Source: Phallusia fumigata
Lineage: Eukaryota; Chordata; Ascidiacea; Phlebobranchia; Ascidiidae
Length of the DNA: 31,850 nucleotides
Direction: 5' to 3'
Assembly (NCBI GenBank): GCA_008931825.1
Contig: QXVZ01017817.1
Coordinates: 1-31,850 of the forward strand
The notes beneath the pieces were generated by a model. That model was given only the letters and a program-made list of their open reading frames with translations, did not search any database and was not told where the DNA came from. Within the stretch, counting starts at the first letter, position 1; each line of letters starts with the position of its first letter. Below are positions 20,401 through 30,198 of this stretch, one piece after another. Both the position numbers and the translations under genes were made by a program.

Positions 20401-21779
20401 CGTTGATCAAGAGACTTGTCTAATATTAACATAAATAACCTCAAGGTGGCGCCGAAATCCTAAACACTCACCCTCTATCGCTTTGTGTTTGAAGGGTGCT
20501 ACAGTTGGAAAAGATTAACACAAGTCTCCAATCAGAACTACAAGAAAAGGGAGAAGGCATTACCCAGGTGAGTGCCGCGTTCGGATTGTGTTGTTCGTTT
20601 GAATTCATGACGTGAACGTAGAAGTTCTGCTTGCAGCACCAGGATGTTGGCACCGAGTAACAATTAATTTTTTGGTTTGTTTGACCTCTGATGTCTTTGA
20701 TGCAGCTGCAAAAGAAGCTGGGTGATGCGGATCGGATGCTGGAGGAAACTAGGCAACCTTACAGTTATTTGATCGAGAGCATGAGGAAGAGGGATGAGGA
20801 GTTGGAGAAGAAAAGGATGGAGGTGGTAGACTTGGAGGAGGAGGTCGACAAACTTAAGACAGAAAATGGGAATGTGAGTCAAATCTTTGAATAGGTGTTT
20901 TAACGATCATTATTTGATGTTTTTCCTTCATCAGGTCCTGGGCCCGAAAAAAGGCCCAAACATTTATCCCGCACAAAAACTTGTTTTCATAATTCCTTTT
21001 ATTTGTAACATAGTTATCAATCTTTAGTATTTTAAAAGCGTTTTATTAGGTTTTTAAAAGTAACGAAGAGATTTGAAATTTTGATTAATGTAACGTTATC
21101 GTTATTGTTAGAATAAATTGTGTTTCACCTTTAAGTTGTTTTTCCTTTAAATGCATGCATGAGTAACTTTGGTTTTGCATGAGTGATTTTGCCATGTGAC
21201 AGTTTGCCAAGCTCCTGCATCTTATTTTGTTAGTGTTCTGTTGTTGAGCTGTTTGGCTGGTGTTTTGTTTAACCTTCTTATTAACTTGTTTGCCACATAC
21301 ATATATGTTTGTTAATTATGTTCTTTTATTTCTATTTGAATAATATGAACTTGTGTTGTGATTAACTGTAAGAGTTTCTTTGATCCAAGAGGAATATTGT
21401 TTAACAGTTATCATCAATTTAGCACAACACATCTATTAAAATTTTACTCCCACAGCTGCGCGAAACCAAACGCGTCATGTCTAGCGACCTCGAGCGGCTG
21501 CTTAATCACCGTCAGGAGATGGCGGTGTTGAAACGAACCCTGGCCAACATGACACCGGCATCGCAACGGGTTCACAGAGACGATGGGAACCTTTTGGCGT
21601 CGCTGGAGAGCAGAAGAAAATCTACCCCGGCGCGTGATGACGTCACGACACGTGACCGGGCGTCCCATGGGGGCGACCCACGTTTTCCGGAACCGGTTGT
21701 GTTCACGAAGCAAGATAAGGTCCGGTTCAATCCGGAGCGCTACAGGAAGCTGAAGAAAGTTGTGCAGAATTCGGGTTAA
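14484..21779 (+). CDS. PIBF1: PIBF1/CEP90, at least 14 coding exons (one piece missing)
   Basis: Visible exons: 14484-14658, 14875-15053, 16892(or 16888)-16996, 17063-17189, 17390-17523, 17604-17739, 18026-18225, 18687-18801, 19365-19508, 19815-20006, 20131-20291, 20495-20567, 20706-20873, 21456-21779. All visible junctions are GT-AG and keep frame; about 744 residues are seen (human about 757). Family landmarks in order: [105 protein letters not shown]. The protein is almost entirely coiled coil. PIBF1/CEP90 is a centriolar-satellite and distal-appendage protein needed for ciliogenesis and spindle-pole integrity. About 50 residues expected between exons 2 and 3 are absent; the Ns at 15829, 16295 and 16891 lie there, and exon 3 starts at or next to an N. 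Upstream, exon 1 is poorly conserved and acidic, as in homologues. Convergent with the B4GAT1-like gene. Confidence 0.95.
15530..16270. repeat. Diverged tandem repeats in PIBF1 intron 2
   Basis: The block GGGGTAACTGCTGGGGCTAT recurs with variation near 15600, 15730, 15910 and 16245. It is separated by related text containing CACCACAATGACATGTGTTA and CAAACTGTCCAAATTTCATC. The first two spacings are close to 130 bases and later ones are irregular. The N at 15829 sits inside the array, and the bases to its right repeat those to its left, so the array may be misassembled. The long open frame at 15406-15906 is a by-product of the repeats. Confidence 0.6.
16515..16784 (-). CDS. Two in-frame exons of an unidentified minus-strand gene inside PIBF1 intron 2
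   Basis: Exon A 16730-16784 follows a TGCAG acceptor and ends before GTTTGT. Exon B 16515-16589 follows TCTTCAG and ends before GTAAGA. Joined, they read through without a stop: [18 protein letters not shown], then [13 protein letters not shown] and [14 protein letters not shown] polar Gln/Ser linker is followed by a beta-prone Ile/Val/Gly/Asn stretch. I do not recognise the family. The second segment loosely recalls the V-x-(I/V)-G-x-x-N-x-M layout of RHIM-type amyloid motifs, but spacing is not exact. No start, stop or further exons were found. Both exons lie on the segment 16296-16890, bounded by Ns, which may be a misplaced contig. A chance pair of splice-like sites remains possible. Confidence 0.35.
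18970..19274 (-). repeat. Interspersed repeat, copy 1 (PIBF1 intron 8)
   Basis: About 305 bases that are the reverse complement of 21103-21408 with scattered substitutions and small indels. Shared blocks include CTCTTGGATCA, AGATGCAGGAGCTTGGCAAA, CACTCATGCAAAACCAAAG and AACTTAAAGGTGAAACACAA. No coding capacity and no clear terminal inverted repeat. Read on the minus strand it contains TTCTATTTGAATAAG (19034-19048). Confidence 0.85.
21103..21408 (+). repeat. Interspersed repeat, copy 2 (PIBF1 intron 13), inverted relative to copy 1
   Basis: About 306 bases, opposite in orientation to copy 1. It is flanked by the direct repeat GTTATC (21095-21100 and 21407-21412), a possible target-site duplication. 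It contains TTCTATTTGAATAA at 21330-21343, followed by T where copy 1 has G. The family is unknown; a short non-autonomous element is the simplest reading. Confidence 0.85.
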
Positions 21780-22270
21780 ATCTTTCACAGTTGTATAGCT
21801 CATTTGGATCAAAAGGGCAGTGGCCTAGCTTAAACCAACGATTTCTCATTTGGGCCCAAACACGTGCAATTTCAACGTTAAATGTCCTCATAAAGTACTC
21901 AAAATGTTGGGTATTCTTAATTGTGTGTTGTTGTCGGTCCTTCCTGATGTCGCTGTAAATGTCATTGTTTTAGCACAGAATAAAGTATATTTTTTACCAG
22001 TCGACGAGTGCAACGTAACCACGTGATTAAACAAATCAGAAACGAAAATGTCACAGTGAATTTAGGAGTTGCAAAACTGGCATTATGTTCAAACTACGAA
22101 AAACGACAACAAACCAGCCAATGCAGAAATGATTATATAAGGTTCACACCAAAGTTTCAAACCTTTGACACACGCAGAAAGCATAAGCTACACCCATCAA
22201 AAAGGTAAAAAGCAGCATTATTTTTCCAGCTAAAGACATCTCACGTTCAAACCAAGTCATTACCAAAACG
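21780..22270. other. Convergent 3' intergenic region
   Basis: Holds the PIBF1 3' UTR and the 3' flank of the B4GAT1-like gene. No AATAAA or ATTAAA was found on the minus strand here for the latter gene. The plus-strand open frame 22008-22208 shows no domain. Confidence 0.5.
21979..21984 (+). terminator. PIBF1: PIBF1 polyadenylation signal
   Basis: AATAAA on the plus strand 200 bases after the PIBF1 stop codon, in a short A/T-rich 3' region; the opposing gene ends at 22271. Canonical motif and plausible distance. Confidence 0.55.
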
Positions 22271-23545
22271 TCACAGGGTAAACTTTAAAGGTATATCACA
22301 CGTGAGGTTGCTATTTGGATACTTCCTGTTCATGTATTTTGTAAATTCGTTGTATTCGTCGCCGTCCAGTGCCATCCGACGCAAAGCATCGGCTCCAAGG
22401 CCTACATACGACAGCACAAAGCCAGGATGCACCAAAAACGCTCTTCCAAACACAAAAAACTCCCAATCCGACATATACATCTCACACATTTGGCTCAAAC
22501 GGTCGTGGTTGCTGGACTCGAAACGCTCGTCAAATCGGGGCAAAGAATTTCGCATTGCCACGAAATAGGGCTCGTACGGATGAGACCATTGCACTTGGTA
22601 AACGGCGTTTTCGGTTAATAGTTGTTTCCACCGGTTGTAATCGGTGTTTTGCTGACAATCAGGGCATGTTGCGCCCAAGTAGGGGCGCGCTTTTCGCCGA
22701 GACAAAAAACTTAAAAGTCGGTATTTCGTCAAACTGTTTAACTCCACTTCCAGTTCAGAATCAAGTTCGTACACTGGAAGTATAAACGCCAATTTTTGAG
22801 GAGGGTCAAACACTTTGAAATCAGAAAACTGTGTCATGAGAAAGCCCTTGAGTTCTTCGCAAGCCCCTTTACTAGGCAGTTGCGTGACCTCGGAGTTGAA
22901 AATAAATCGTGTTTTGGCCCCGTCCATAGCCACGTTGCGCAACAAGTTAATTGGATATGAGCTGGTTTCACGCCTTTCCAGAACAGTGTCGAACTGTTTG
23001 CATATATCCTCTCCATCACGTGGAGAATCAACCAATCGCATCGCTTCCTTCGACACAGCGCCGAATCGGAGGTCTGATTCCAGCACAGGGCGAACCACTC
23101 GGATGGTCACGTGACTGAAAAGAGACACGTGACACGCAAGGAAAATTTTTACAATCGTCTCATAACTGGTTTCGTCCACAAACACCGCCGACGATATTGG
23201 ACAGCTCCATACCGCCGCCAAGCGGGACAGAAGAGGTAGATCTTCGATTCCTAAATGCACTGATAAAGTAACATCAGAGGCATTGGTGTTTCTTGCTGAA
23301 CTTGTATAGATAGTGTGGATGAAATTGCGACCTCTAGAGTCAACAAAATCGTCTTGGAATTTTATCAATTTTTCAACCCTCTCATAATGTCTTTTAAACT
23401 GTGCATTGCATATGTTTGTGTTTTGTGTCTTTTGCACCTCGTTGGACACATAGGTGAGATAGGCCAATGTTGTAATGGAGGTAATGGTTGCTATAGTGAT
23501 TTTGTGTTTCCACAACTTTCGCCAGCAAAACAGATTGCGGATCAT
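22271..23545 (-). CDS. B4GAT1-like type II glycosyltransferase (GT49 family), DxD motif replaced
   Basis: Complete 424-residue single-exon ORF. A short basic N-terminus is followed by one membrane anchor at about residues 15-34, typical of Golgi type II enzymes. The luminal part matches the GT49 family (B4GAT1 and the second domain of LARGE; human B4GAT1 is 415 residues): LSRLAAVWSCPISSAVFVDE near 106-125, YPINLLRNVA near 197-206, ATCPDCQQNTDYNRW, HPYEPYFVAM, PRFDERF, QMCEMYMSDWEFFVF, AFLVHPGF, and KYPNSN near the end. B4GAT1 adds glucuronic acid to the xylose acceptor on alpha-dystroglycan, priming LARGE. Where relatives have the metal-binding DxD triad, this protein has N-S-E at residues 217-219, so donor binding may be altered or lost. 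The start codon overlaps the PIGL stop on the same strand, which suggests an operon. The family is sure; the exact activity is not. Confidence 0.85.
   Translation of the reverse strand: MIRNLFCWRKLWKHKITIATITSITTLAYLTYVSNEVQKTQNTNICNAQFKRHYERVEKLIKFQDDFVDSRGRNFIHTIYTSSARNTNASDVTLSVHLGIEDLPLLSRLAAVWSCPISSAVFVDETSYETIVKIFLACHVSLFSHVTIRVVRPVLESDLRFGAVSKEAMRLVDSPRDGEDICKQFDTVLERRETSSYPINLLRNVAMDGAKTRFIFNSEVTQLPSKGACEELKGFLMTQFSDFKVFDPPQKLAFILPVYELDSELEVELNSLTKYRLLSFLSRRKARPYLGATCPDCQQNTDYNRWKQLLTENAVYQVQWSHPYEPYFVAMRNSLPRFDERFESSNHDRLSQMCEMYMSDWEFFVFGRAFLVHPGFVLSYVGLGADALRRMALDGDEYNEFTKYMNRKYPNSNLTCDIPLKFTL
23542..23545 (-). other. ATGA stop/start overlap joining PIGL and the B4GAT1-like gene
   Basis: On the minus strand the four bases ATGA contain the B4GAT1-like start (ATG, 23545-23543) and the PIGL stop (TGA, 23544-23542), in different frames. 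Both ORFs are supported independently by protein similarity up to or very near this point. The last PIGL acceptor (AG at 23580-23579) is only 33 bases upstream of the second ATG. Confidence 0.85.
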
Positions 23546-26030
23546 GATATCTTTTTCAGGGTATTCATAAACATGTACCTGTTAAAGAAAGAATGACATA
23601 CTTCAAAATCACAGTTCATAAAAAATCTGAAGCTTACAATGTTCCCCCTACCAAAATTTCTGACCTTTCAGCCAATTTGGAATTACATACATATTTAATC
23701 AAATAAATGACCTTTCATATAGCAGTCTCATTTTTTCATTGCCTAGTCATAACATATACTATTATCAGCTTGTCAAAACAATGCTACTTACTGTTAAAAG
23801 AACTACAATTAATAATATGTAGAATTAAGCCTTCTGGCTGAGCAGTCAACAATATTTTCTGTTTCTCGATTGGCCACAAAAAATAATTGACTTAGTTTGT
23901 AGTGTGGTAAACTTAATGCAACTGACCTTGAAAAAATGACAAAGAGTTTACGAAACCACACAAGTTGTGACTGGTGTTTTAACATGGAATTGTAAGCTGT
24001 GTAATAACCAGCAGGGGAAGAAACCACCAGTGTGGTGTCACCATACAACCATTCAAACAGGAAAGAAATAAAAACATCCACCACCTTTTGAAAACATAAA
24101 TACGTTGAGCAAGGCTATACCATTGTTTCTGGTTTAGCATAGTATTCTTTAAAGGTACACCTACTTCTTTATAAACCATATGTTTGCATTAGCTTTTAAC
24201 AGTGAAGTTGGTACAAGTTTCTGACCTTTGTGTCACAATCTTACAATGTTTTTTTTGCAATGAGTTAACAAAATTTGACACACTATACTATTTTCACAAA
24301 AGTTGGTCCGGTCAAATGATAAAATTTAAAACAATATCTGTTGTTATGTTTTGGTGTGTGTGAAACTTTCATATTCTTGCGTGTTCTAACCTGTATATAC
24401 TTTCTTGGAAGGAACACAGATTCAAGTGAAAAAGCCTGTAAATCTCTTTGGCCAATTTTGCTCCTAATCAAGTGCCTGTCCAAGAATAAACAAACATTCT
24501 GTGAGTATAAAATCAGAAAATACAAAAGAGTTCCCATTTTTACCTACCTTACACCTTTGTAAGCAGATTTGTGGTTGATGTGGCCACTCACACCNTGCAT
24601 TAGATTTTAACAGTGAAGTTGGTACAAGTTTCTGACCTTTGTGTCACAACCTAACAATGTTTTTTTGCAATGAGGTAACAAAATTTGTCACACTATACTA
24701 TTTTCACAAAAGTTGGTATGGTCAAATGATAAATAAAATTTAAAACAATATCTGCTGTTATGTTTTGGTGTGGGTGAAACTTTCATATTCTTGCATGTTC
24801 TAACCTGTATATACTTTCTTGGAAGGAACACAGATTCAAGTGAAAAAGCCTGTAAATCTTTTTGGCCAATTTTGCTCCTAATCAAGTGCCTGTCCAAGAA
24901 TAAACAAACATATTCTGTGAGTGTAAAATCAGTAAATACAAAAGAGTTCCCATTTTTACCTACCTTACACCTGTGTAGGCAGATTTGTGGTTGATGTGGC
25001 CACTCACACCATAATCATCAAAAGTAATGATGGTATTTGCACCAGTTTTAGCAAGATACTCATCAATGTGTTCAGCAACAAGGTCCTGATCCCAGTCAAG
25101 CTTGGGATTATCCTTAAATTTGTTGGTGCAAAACACCCGGTCGTGAGGAACTCCTAACTCGTTGCAACTGTCTAGTAGCTCTCGAACTCGTCTCTTTCCG
25201 TTACCGTAAAAGTTTCCTTTAGTATTCAATGTAGAAAGTGTTATTGTTTTATTATCCAACCAATATTTCACCTGGCACCCAGCTTTTTTTAGCCATAAAC
25301 CTGACCACAATTGCTTCAACCACATAAAACCCAATGAGTTAAACCAAATTAAAATCACCAACTTTTGCTAATCATCATGGTCAAAGTTCAACACAGTAAG
25401 CACAAGTTTATGACAGGTTTAAGACAACTTTTCAAGTGGTTAGGAGTAAACTGGGTTGACATTTAAGCACAAAAGGAAAAAGTTTTTTTGGAAATGATAT
25501 TTAGTAGATACTGCATGTTGTATTAAAGCAAATTGTTTTTGATAAAAAATAAACATACACATTAGAAAAAGTTAAAGTTAACATAAATGTAATTAGTCCA
25601 TTAAACTTTAATACACTACCTGAAGATAAAGACAAAACATAAACTTTAAGTCCTCTCTGAGTCAGATAGAGAATAGTTGGTGAAAAGAAGAGACACTCGT
25701 CATCGGGGTGGCTCACCACTACAAGAATGCTGTCATTCTAAAACAGTGTGACACACAATTAGGTTTAATCAAAGAAAACAAAGTTAGTTCTTTTAAAGTT
25801 AGTCTTTTTAAACCTATATGTATAAAACTATTTTTTCTGAAGTCTTTAATCAAAGTTTACACCAGAGACCCATTATAACAACTTATCATGTTGCCCTCTT
25901 ATCTGTTCTGTAACTATATTTGTGTACTTACCCTGTTTAAGTCCAACTTTAACTGTCTTTCAGTTTGAATTGAGTAAATTTTAATCAGAGTAAGATAGGC
26001 AGCAACTACTAATAGCAGCACTATCAGCAT
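23542..26030 (-). CDS. PIGL: PIGL, N-acetylglucosaminyl-phosphatidylinositol de-N-acetylase, six exons
   Basis: Exons on the minus strand: 25932-26030, 25620-25737, 24964-25216, 24805-24889, 23927-24084, 23542-23578. All borders are GT-AG and the joins keep frame, giving 249 residues (human 252). Exon 1 encodes a membrane anchor (MLIVLLLVVAAYLTLIKIY). Exon 2 carries the catalytic HPDDE at residues 43-47, followed by CLFFSPTI. Exon 3 has TFDDYGVSGHINH, with the second metal-ligand histidine region. Exon 4 has LESVFLPRKYIQ; exon 5 has HQSQLVWFRKLFVIFSR; the last exon encodes only RYMFMNTLKKIS. PIGL sits on the cytoplasmic face of the ER and performs the second step of GPI-anchor synthesis. An extra copy of exon 4 (24391-24475) and a cut-off piece of exon 3 (to 24594) lie beside the N at 24595 and look like an unmerged haplotype. 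The TGA stop overlaps the next gene's ATG. Confidence 0.95.
24185..24594. repeat. Probable allelic duplicate, left copy (PIGL exon 4 region)
   Basis: Matches 24596-25010 with about 15 substitutions and three small indels by eye. It includes a second copy of PIGL exon 4 (24391-24475, intact) and the 3' end of exon 3, cut off exactly at the N at 24595. Divergence of a few percent fits ascidian haplotypes. Confidence 0.85.
24596..25010. repeat. Probable allelic duplicate, right copy
   Basis: Starts directly after the N at 24595 with the sequence already seen at 24185. It continues without a break into the complete PIGL exon 3, so this is the copy used in the gene model. Confidence 0.85.
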
Positions 26031-27411
26031 TCCACTATTCCCTACATCCACACACATTCGATCTACACACAGCGAAAGAATTTTATTCCGAACAACGTTT
26101 TCATTTTAAACATTATAAGAATGTTGAAATATAACGTAATATCCCCAAGAGAACGTTATTACAGCAAATCAATATAACTACATGAAGCCTAAATGTTACC
26201 AAGTAATTTGGATTATTGACACTTATCCTATTGCTAGGATGTTCAGGGGCAACTCTGTGCAGATCGCGTATTTTTGGAGTGCACCGCTGCTCTGTGCCTA
26301 AACCCTAAAAATCCCGAGGCTTTTCATTCCAACCAGGGAACCCAGAAGTTTTAAACAAGAGGGTCAATTTTTTCAGGTCAGGGAATTCCCCGGAGCAGTA
26401 ATTTATTCCTGTTTGGGAGAATTTTCTTTATTTTTAGAAACGAAATAAATATGATTAACCTCATGAATAAGTGATACTGACCGGCACCCTAAGTGCTGAC
26501 AAAAATTGTCAGGCGTTTTTGATAAATGGATGTCACAATAGCATGGCGAACGGGCAGCAAACGAGCAATAATGTCACTTTTTCCTATTCTCTTTCACTTT
26601 CAACTTTCTTAAAGAACACATTTGTTTCCTGATTTTGGCTATTCGTTTGAACATTATCGATATTTTTGGGGTGTACGCCTTGTGCTTGCAAAGTTGTAAA
26701 TCTAATCCAGTCTTCGCTCGCGCATATTTATTTCCTGCACAAAAAAACTTGAGCGGCATTGCTCCAATCCAGTGGAAACCGATGGTTGATGCACCATAAA
26801 GTTACATTGGCATCCAAAAAGCAATGGAACTGCAGTTGTGCTGGAATCTCTATGGTGGACTCATTTAATACAGGGGCAAAACACAAAAATGAAACAAACA
26901 ACTACAACCGAGGGCCGTTTTAAGGCTGTATGGCGCTGGGTCAAAAGTTGGGCCTTTTTGCGTCCCAGCCAACGTAAATTTGATAGCCAGATGCAGTTTT
27001 TTTTAAACAACAATAGCTATGATCATGCAAATGCAGTTAAAGACTAGTAAATTTGCATTATTATGACCCAAAATGTAATACGTTTATATTTTTACAAAAG
27101 GTTTTTGCTCATTGGCAGCAATAAATAACAAGGAAAAGAAGATCTGTAAATTATACAATTTCCAGTACACAATTTATGACATAGTACAGGCATCAGACCC
27201 ATACTAAGCCTTGAGTTGAAGAGAGGGATGTTGCTTTTTTTTAACAAAACAAGCTAAGACTATGTATACCAGGGTGGGCCGTGTTTTGCCCACCATATAT
27301 ACCATAGCAAAATTCATAAACGGTTAAAAAAACAGTCACTTCCCCCACTTTTCTGGGGCAGGACATTTGCCCCTTCTGGCGGTCCTTTAATTACAATGGT
27401 CCATTATGACT
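26031..27411. other. Intergenic region between PIGL and APIP
   Basis: Should hold the PIGL promoter (next to 26031) and the APIP 3' UTR. A 7-bp perfect inverted repeat, GGTGGGC/GCCCACC with an 8-base loop (27273-27294), is the only clear structure. Small open frames (26574-26759 minus, 26838-27047 plus) show no family motif. Confidence 0.5.
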
Positions 27412-29000
27412 TTAATCAGCATCTGTAATTCCACCTTCATTTTCAGCAGGTTGCTCTGGATTTAATCCAAGTTTTTTCATTTCAATTGCAAGTTCAAACA
27501 AATAGTGATAGCACTCAGCTCTGTAAAAAAGATTGGAAGCATATTCACAGTTGAACAATTGTAATAAAGTTTATGATAAACAAATCCTTATCATTAAATG
27601 TTAAACATAATTGCCCTGTAAACCAAGTACACACGTAATAGACACTGTTCTTTTACAACTTAAAAAATTAACCCCCATAACCATCCGTTTTAGGGGCAGC
27701 AGCTATTTTCAATTTTAACATTACCAAGGTCCGAGAAAGAAACTTCAGGATCTTACTGAGATTTTGCTGCTTGCCAAGTACTGCCCCAAATGTATACACC
27801 ATGTCGCCGAACTATTACTGCATTGGTGTCCGGATACATTTCCATTGCACGTCTCATTCTCTTGGTTAACTCTCTTTCATGGCACACATTTTCAATGATC
27901 GGTACAACTAACATGTCATTGTATCTGCAAGATGTGTTTTAGAATGTAAAAATTGTGATGAAAAGCAACCTAAATAAGTTAAATAAGAGTGTGACACACT
28001 TGAATGGGTTGGGTGTTGACCCTTTTTTGATACCCTTTATCATTTCCTGGTGGGTTATCCGGAATTCTTTGCCTTTAAAAAGCAGGGACACAAGATTTGC
28101 GAACTTGCTGTGACTGTGCAAAACTGCACCTGTGACATATAGAAATTGCAAAAACTTCAGTTGACAAATTTTACTGACAGGGTAAATACCTGCATTCCGC
28201 ATAGCGAAGGCATTCATAAACAGGGGTGCACATTCAGTCAATTTTAATTTCTTTTCTGGGCTTTTGACAACATCTCCCATTGAGTTGCAAAGAAACACAT
28301 CCTTGGGTTGAATCATTTCCTTTTGAACACCAGATGGTGCCATGTAGATGTCGCTACATCAAAAGAACAATGTTGTAACAAAAATAGAATGTTGGCAAAC
28401 CACTAGCTTCTGTAATTTTCTTCTGCACCCACTCGCCATCTCGAATTGACATTCCGCCACCTGTGCCAGTTGCCCAACCAAGATCATACATAAGTTTGCA
28501 TAGCTTTGGAATCAGGAATTTTGGATGATCATCGTAAGACGCACCGTCACCACCTATCTTGCAAATCTTTTCCTGGATGAAAACCACCTTTAGACTATTT
28601 CTGTGGCATTATCTTTGTGAAATTGGAGGGATTTTTAGAATAAACAATATAATTTGAATCACATGCCATACTAACTATAGATGTTGTGGATTGCAGTTCT
28701 ATGTCTGAACTGAGCAGTGCAGAGTGTAGACTACACATTTCATTTTTAGTCCCAACTAAGACATCTAATGATAAAAACTAACAAACTAACCTGTGTTATT
28801 TATTCAACTACTTTTTAGTAAACATTTTCGTTTTAGATGAGAAATTCATTGGGCATTATTGTGCACTATCAAAGTTATTGGTCCACGATGACAAACAATA
28901 GCAAAGCTTTACCGACCTTGGAAAGAGCATCGTGCAAACTTGATCCGTTTTCAAGCTTTCGTTTTGCGCCATCAACGACATCAGTTCCCGCTGACTGCAT
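27412..29000 (-). CDS. APIP: Methylthioribulose-1-phosphate dehydratase (APIP/MtnB), six exons
   Basis: Exons on the minus strand: 28917-29000, 28433-28572, 28190-28353, 28000-28129, 27757-27924, 27412-27520. All have GT-AG borders and consistent phase, giving 264 residues (human 242, the extra being N-terminal). This is a class II aldolase-type fold. Zinc ligands are visible: H134 and H136 in AVLHSHSK, and H214 in RRHGVYIWG; the catalytic glutamate is E158 in HQEMIKG. The constant offset of 19 from the human H115/H117/E139/H195 supports the model. Other landmarks are [24 protein letters not shown] and [15 protein letters not shown]. It dehydrates methylthioribulose-1-phosphate in cytosolic methionine salvage; the mammalian homologue also restrains APAF1 and caspase-1 dependent cell death. 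Exon 2's donor was chosen as GTGGGT because it restores the family register. Exons 1 and part of 2 recur at 30199-30684. Confidence 0.95.
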
Positions 29001-30165
29001 TTTGCTTTTTGTTACGACCTACTACTCACACAAACGGGCCATGTGCTTTTGTTTAGGGTGACGTCATCAGCTTAACGCACGTAAAAAATAAACACATCAG
29101 GCAAAAGGGCAGAACGCCGTGAACCATCGTAATTGTAAGGTACAACAACACATTTCACAACAAACTGTCTTGTTTTTTTTAACTGGCCTGAAGCTAATAT
29201 TGACAAATTTACCAATATTCAAAAACAATATTTTGAGTTTTGTATGACATGAAGTAAAATTAAAGTAAAAGCCAGTATAGTTTTCCCTGTTTTGTAGGGC
29301 CCAAAACCTTGCATCATTTATCCCTACCAGGCTTTAAGTGAAAGTATTTTTAGGAAAAAAAGTTTTGTAAAATAAAAAACAGAAGGTATATGCTCCAACA
29401 ACTGTTTTCCTAAATCCCCAAATTAGATTACCGCCGCAAACAACTTTAGTTTGAGCAATAATATTTTAAGGCAACTATTTCGGACACAGGTAACTTTTTT
29501 CCAAGATGTCACTTCACTAAAAATCTGAATGTATATGCGTTCCTCCTCCATCTCGACTCTCGTGCTGCACGAGCATCAACAATACCTTTTAAATATGGTT
29601 GACCGAATTTTTATCTTTGCTTTTAATTTTTAAATCTTTTAAACTCAGAAAACTTGAAGCAAATCTTGCACAAGCAAAATTGCAGTTTTGGCAAGTGTAC
29701 AAAACAGAATTGAAACAAAATGCTTTCAGCCAGAAACAGTGGTAGCTATAAGCTTAAGGTAGCACAGTTTTAAGGTATATTTACAAAGACAATTTGGTCA
29801 ACTAACACGAACAGCAACATATTTGTACATAAACAACTGCAATGTTTAATTACAATTTCATGTAAAACAGTTCCACAGGATATTAAAAACAACACAATTG
29901 TTTGTTACCATTACACAATTTGGCAGTTTTCAAAAAAACTGTTCATGTTTAAAAGTATAAGAAACTAAAAATGTTTTTCCGAAATTCACAAAAAATTACC
30001 TCAAAAGTAGTAAAACATTAACTTGCTAATCACTTTCATACAAGTCCACAGTAGCAGCTTTAAATTCATTTCAACAATGGTATTTAAGTCTATCAAGTAG
30101 AGATAGCTGTTTTGTTTCAATACAATTGAATCAACGTCAATGAAGATACCAGTTTAACCTGTCAG
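28515..30165. repeat. Probable allelic duplicate, first copy (APIP 5' part and upstream flank)
   Basis: Nearly identical to 30199-31850 at a constant offset of 1684-1685 bases, with only small indels and a low rate of substitutions. It covers the 5' part of APIP exon 2, intron 1, exon 1 and about 1.1 kb upstream. This copy is continuous with the rest of APIP. Confidence 0.9.
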
Positions 30166-30197
30166 ACCATATTCATCCCTCGGGTACTGGTCAGGTT
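29001..30197. other. Region upstream of APIP
   Basis: Should hold the APIP promoter and 5' UTR next to 29001. No exon recognised. A short lysine/glutamine-rich open stretch near 29650 is interrupted by a stop in this copy but runs on in the second copy near 31340, which argues against a conserved exon. Confidence 0.45.
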
Positions 30198-30198
30198 N

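Noticed and set aside
480-21779. Functional cluster of centrosome genes (MZT2 and PIBF1)
   Set aside because: They are 13 kb apart with unrelated genes between them and on opposite strands; proximity is probably coincidence.
24391-24475. Second PIGL exon 4 as a mutually exclusive alternative exon
   Set aside because: It lies in a duplicate that ends at an N in mid-exon 3; the haplotype artefact explains it better.
27273-27294. Perfect 7-bp hairpin GGTGGGC/GCCCACC
   Set aside because: Too short to assign as a terminator or element end; no partner terminal repeat or target duplication was found.
29640-29746. Possible plus-strand exon (LEANLAQAKLQFWQVYK), also near 31340
   Set aside because: The first copy has an in-frame stop soon after, the second does not, and no neighbouring exon or start was found.
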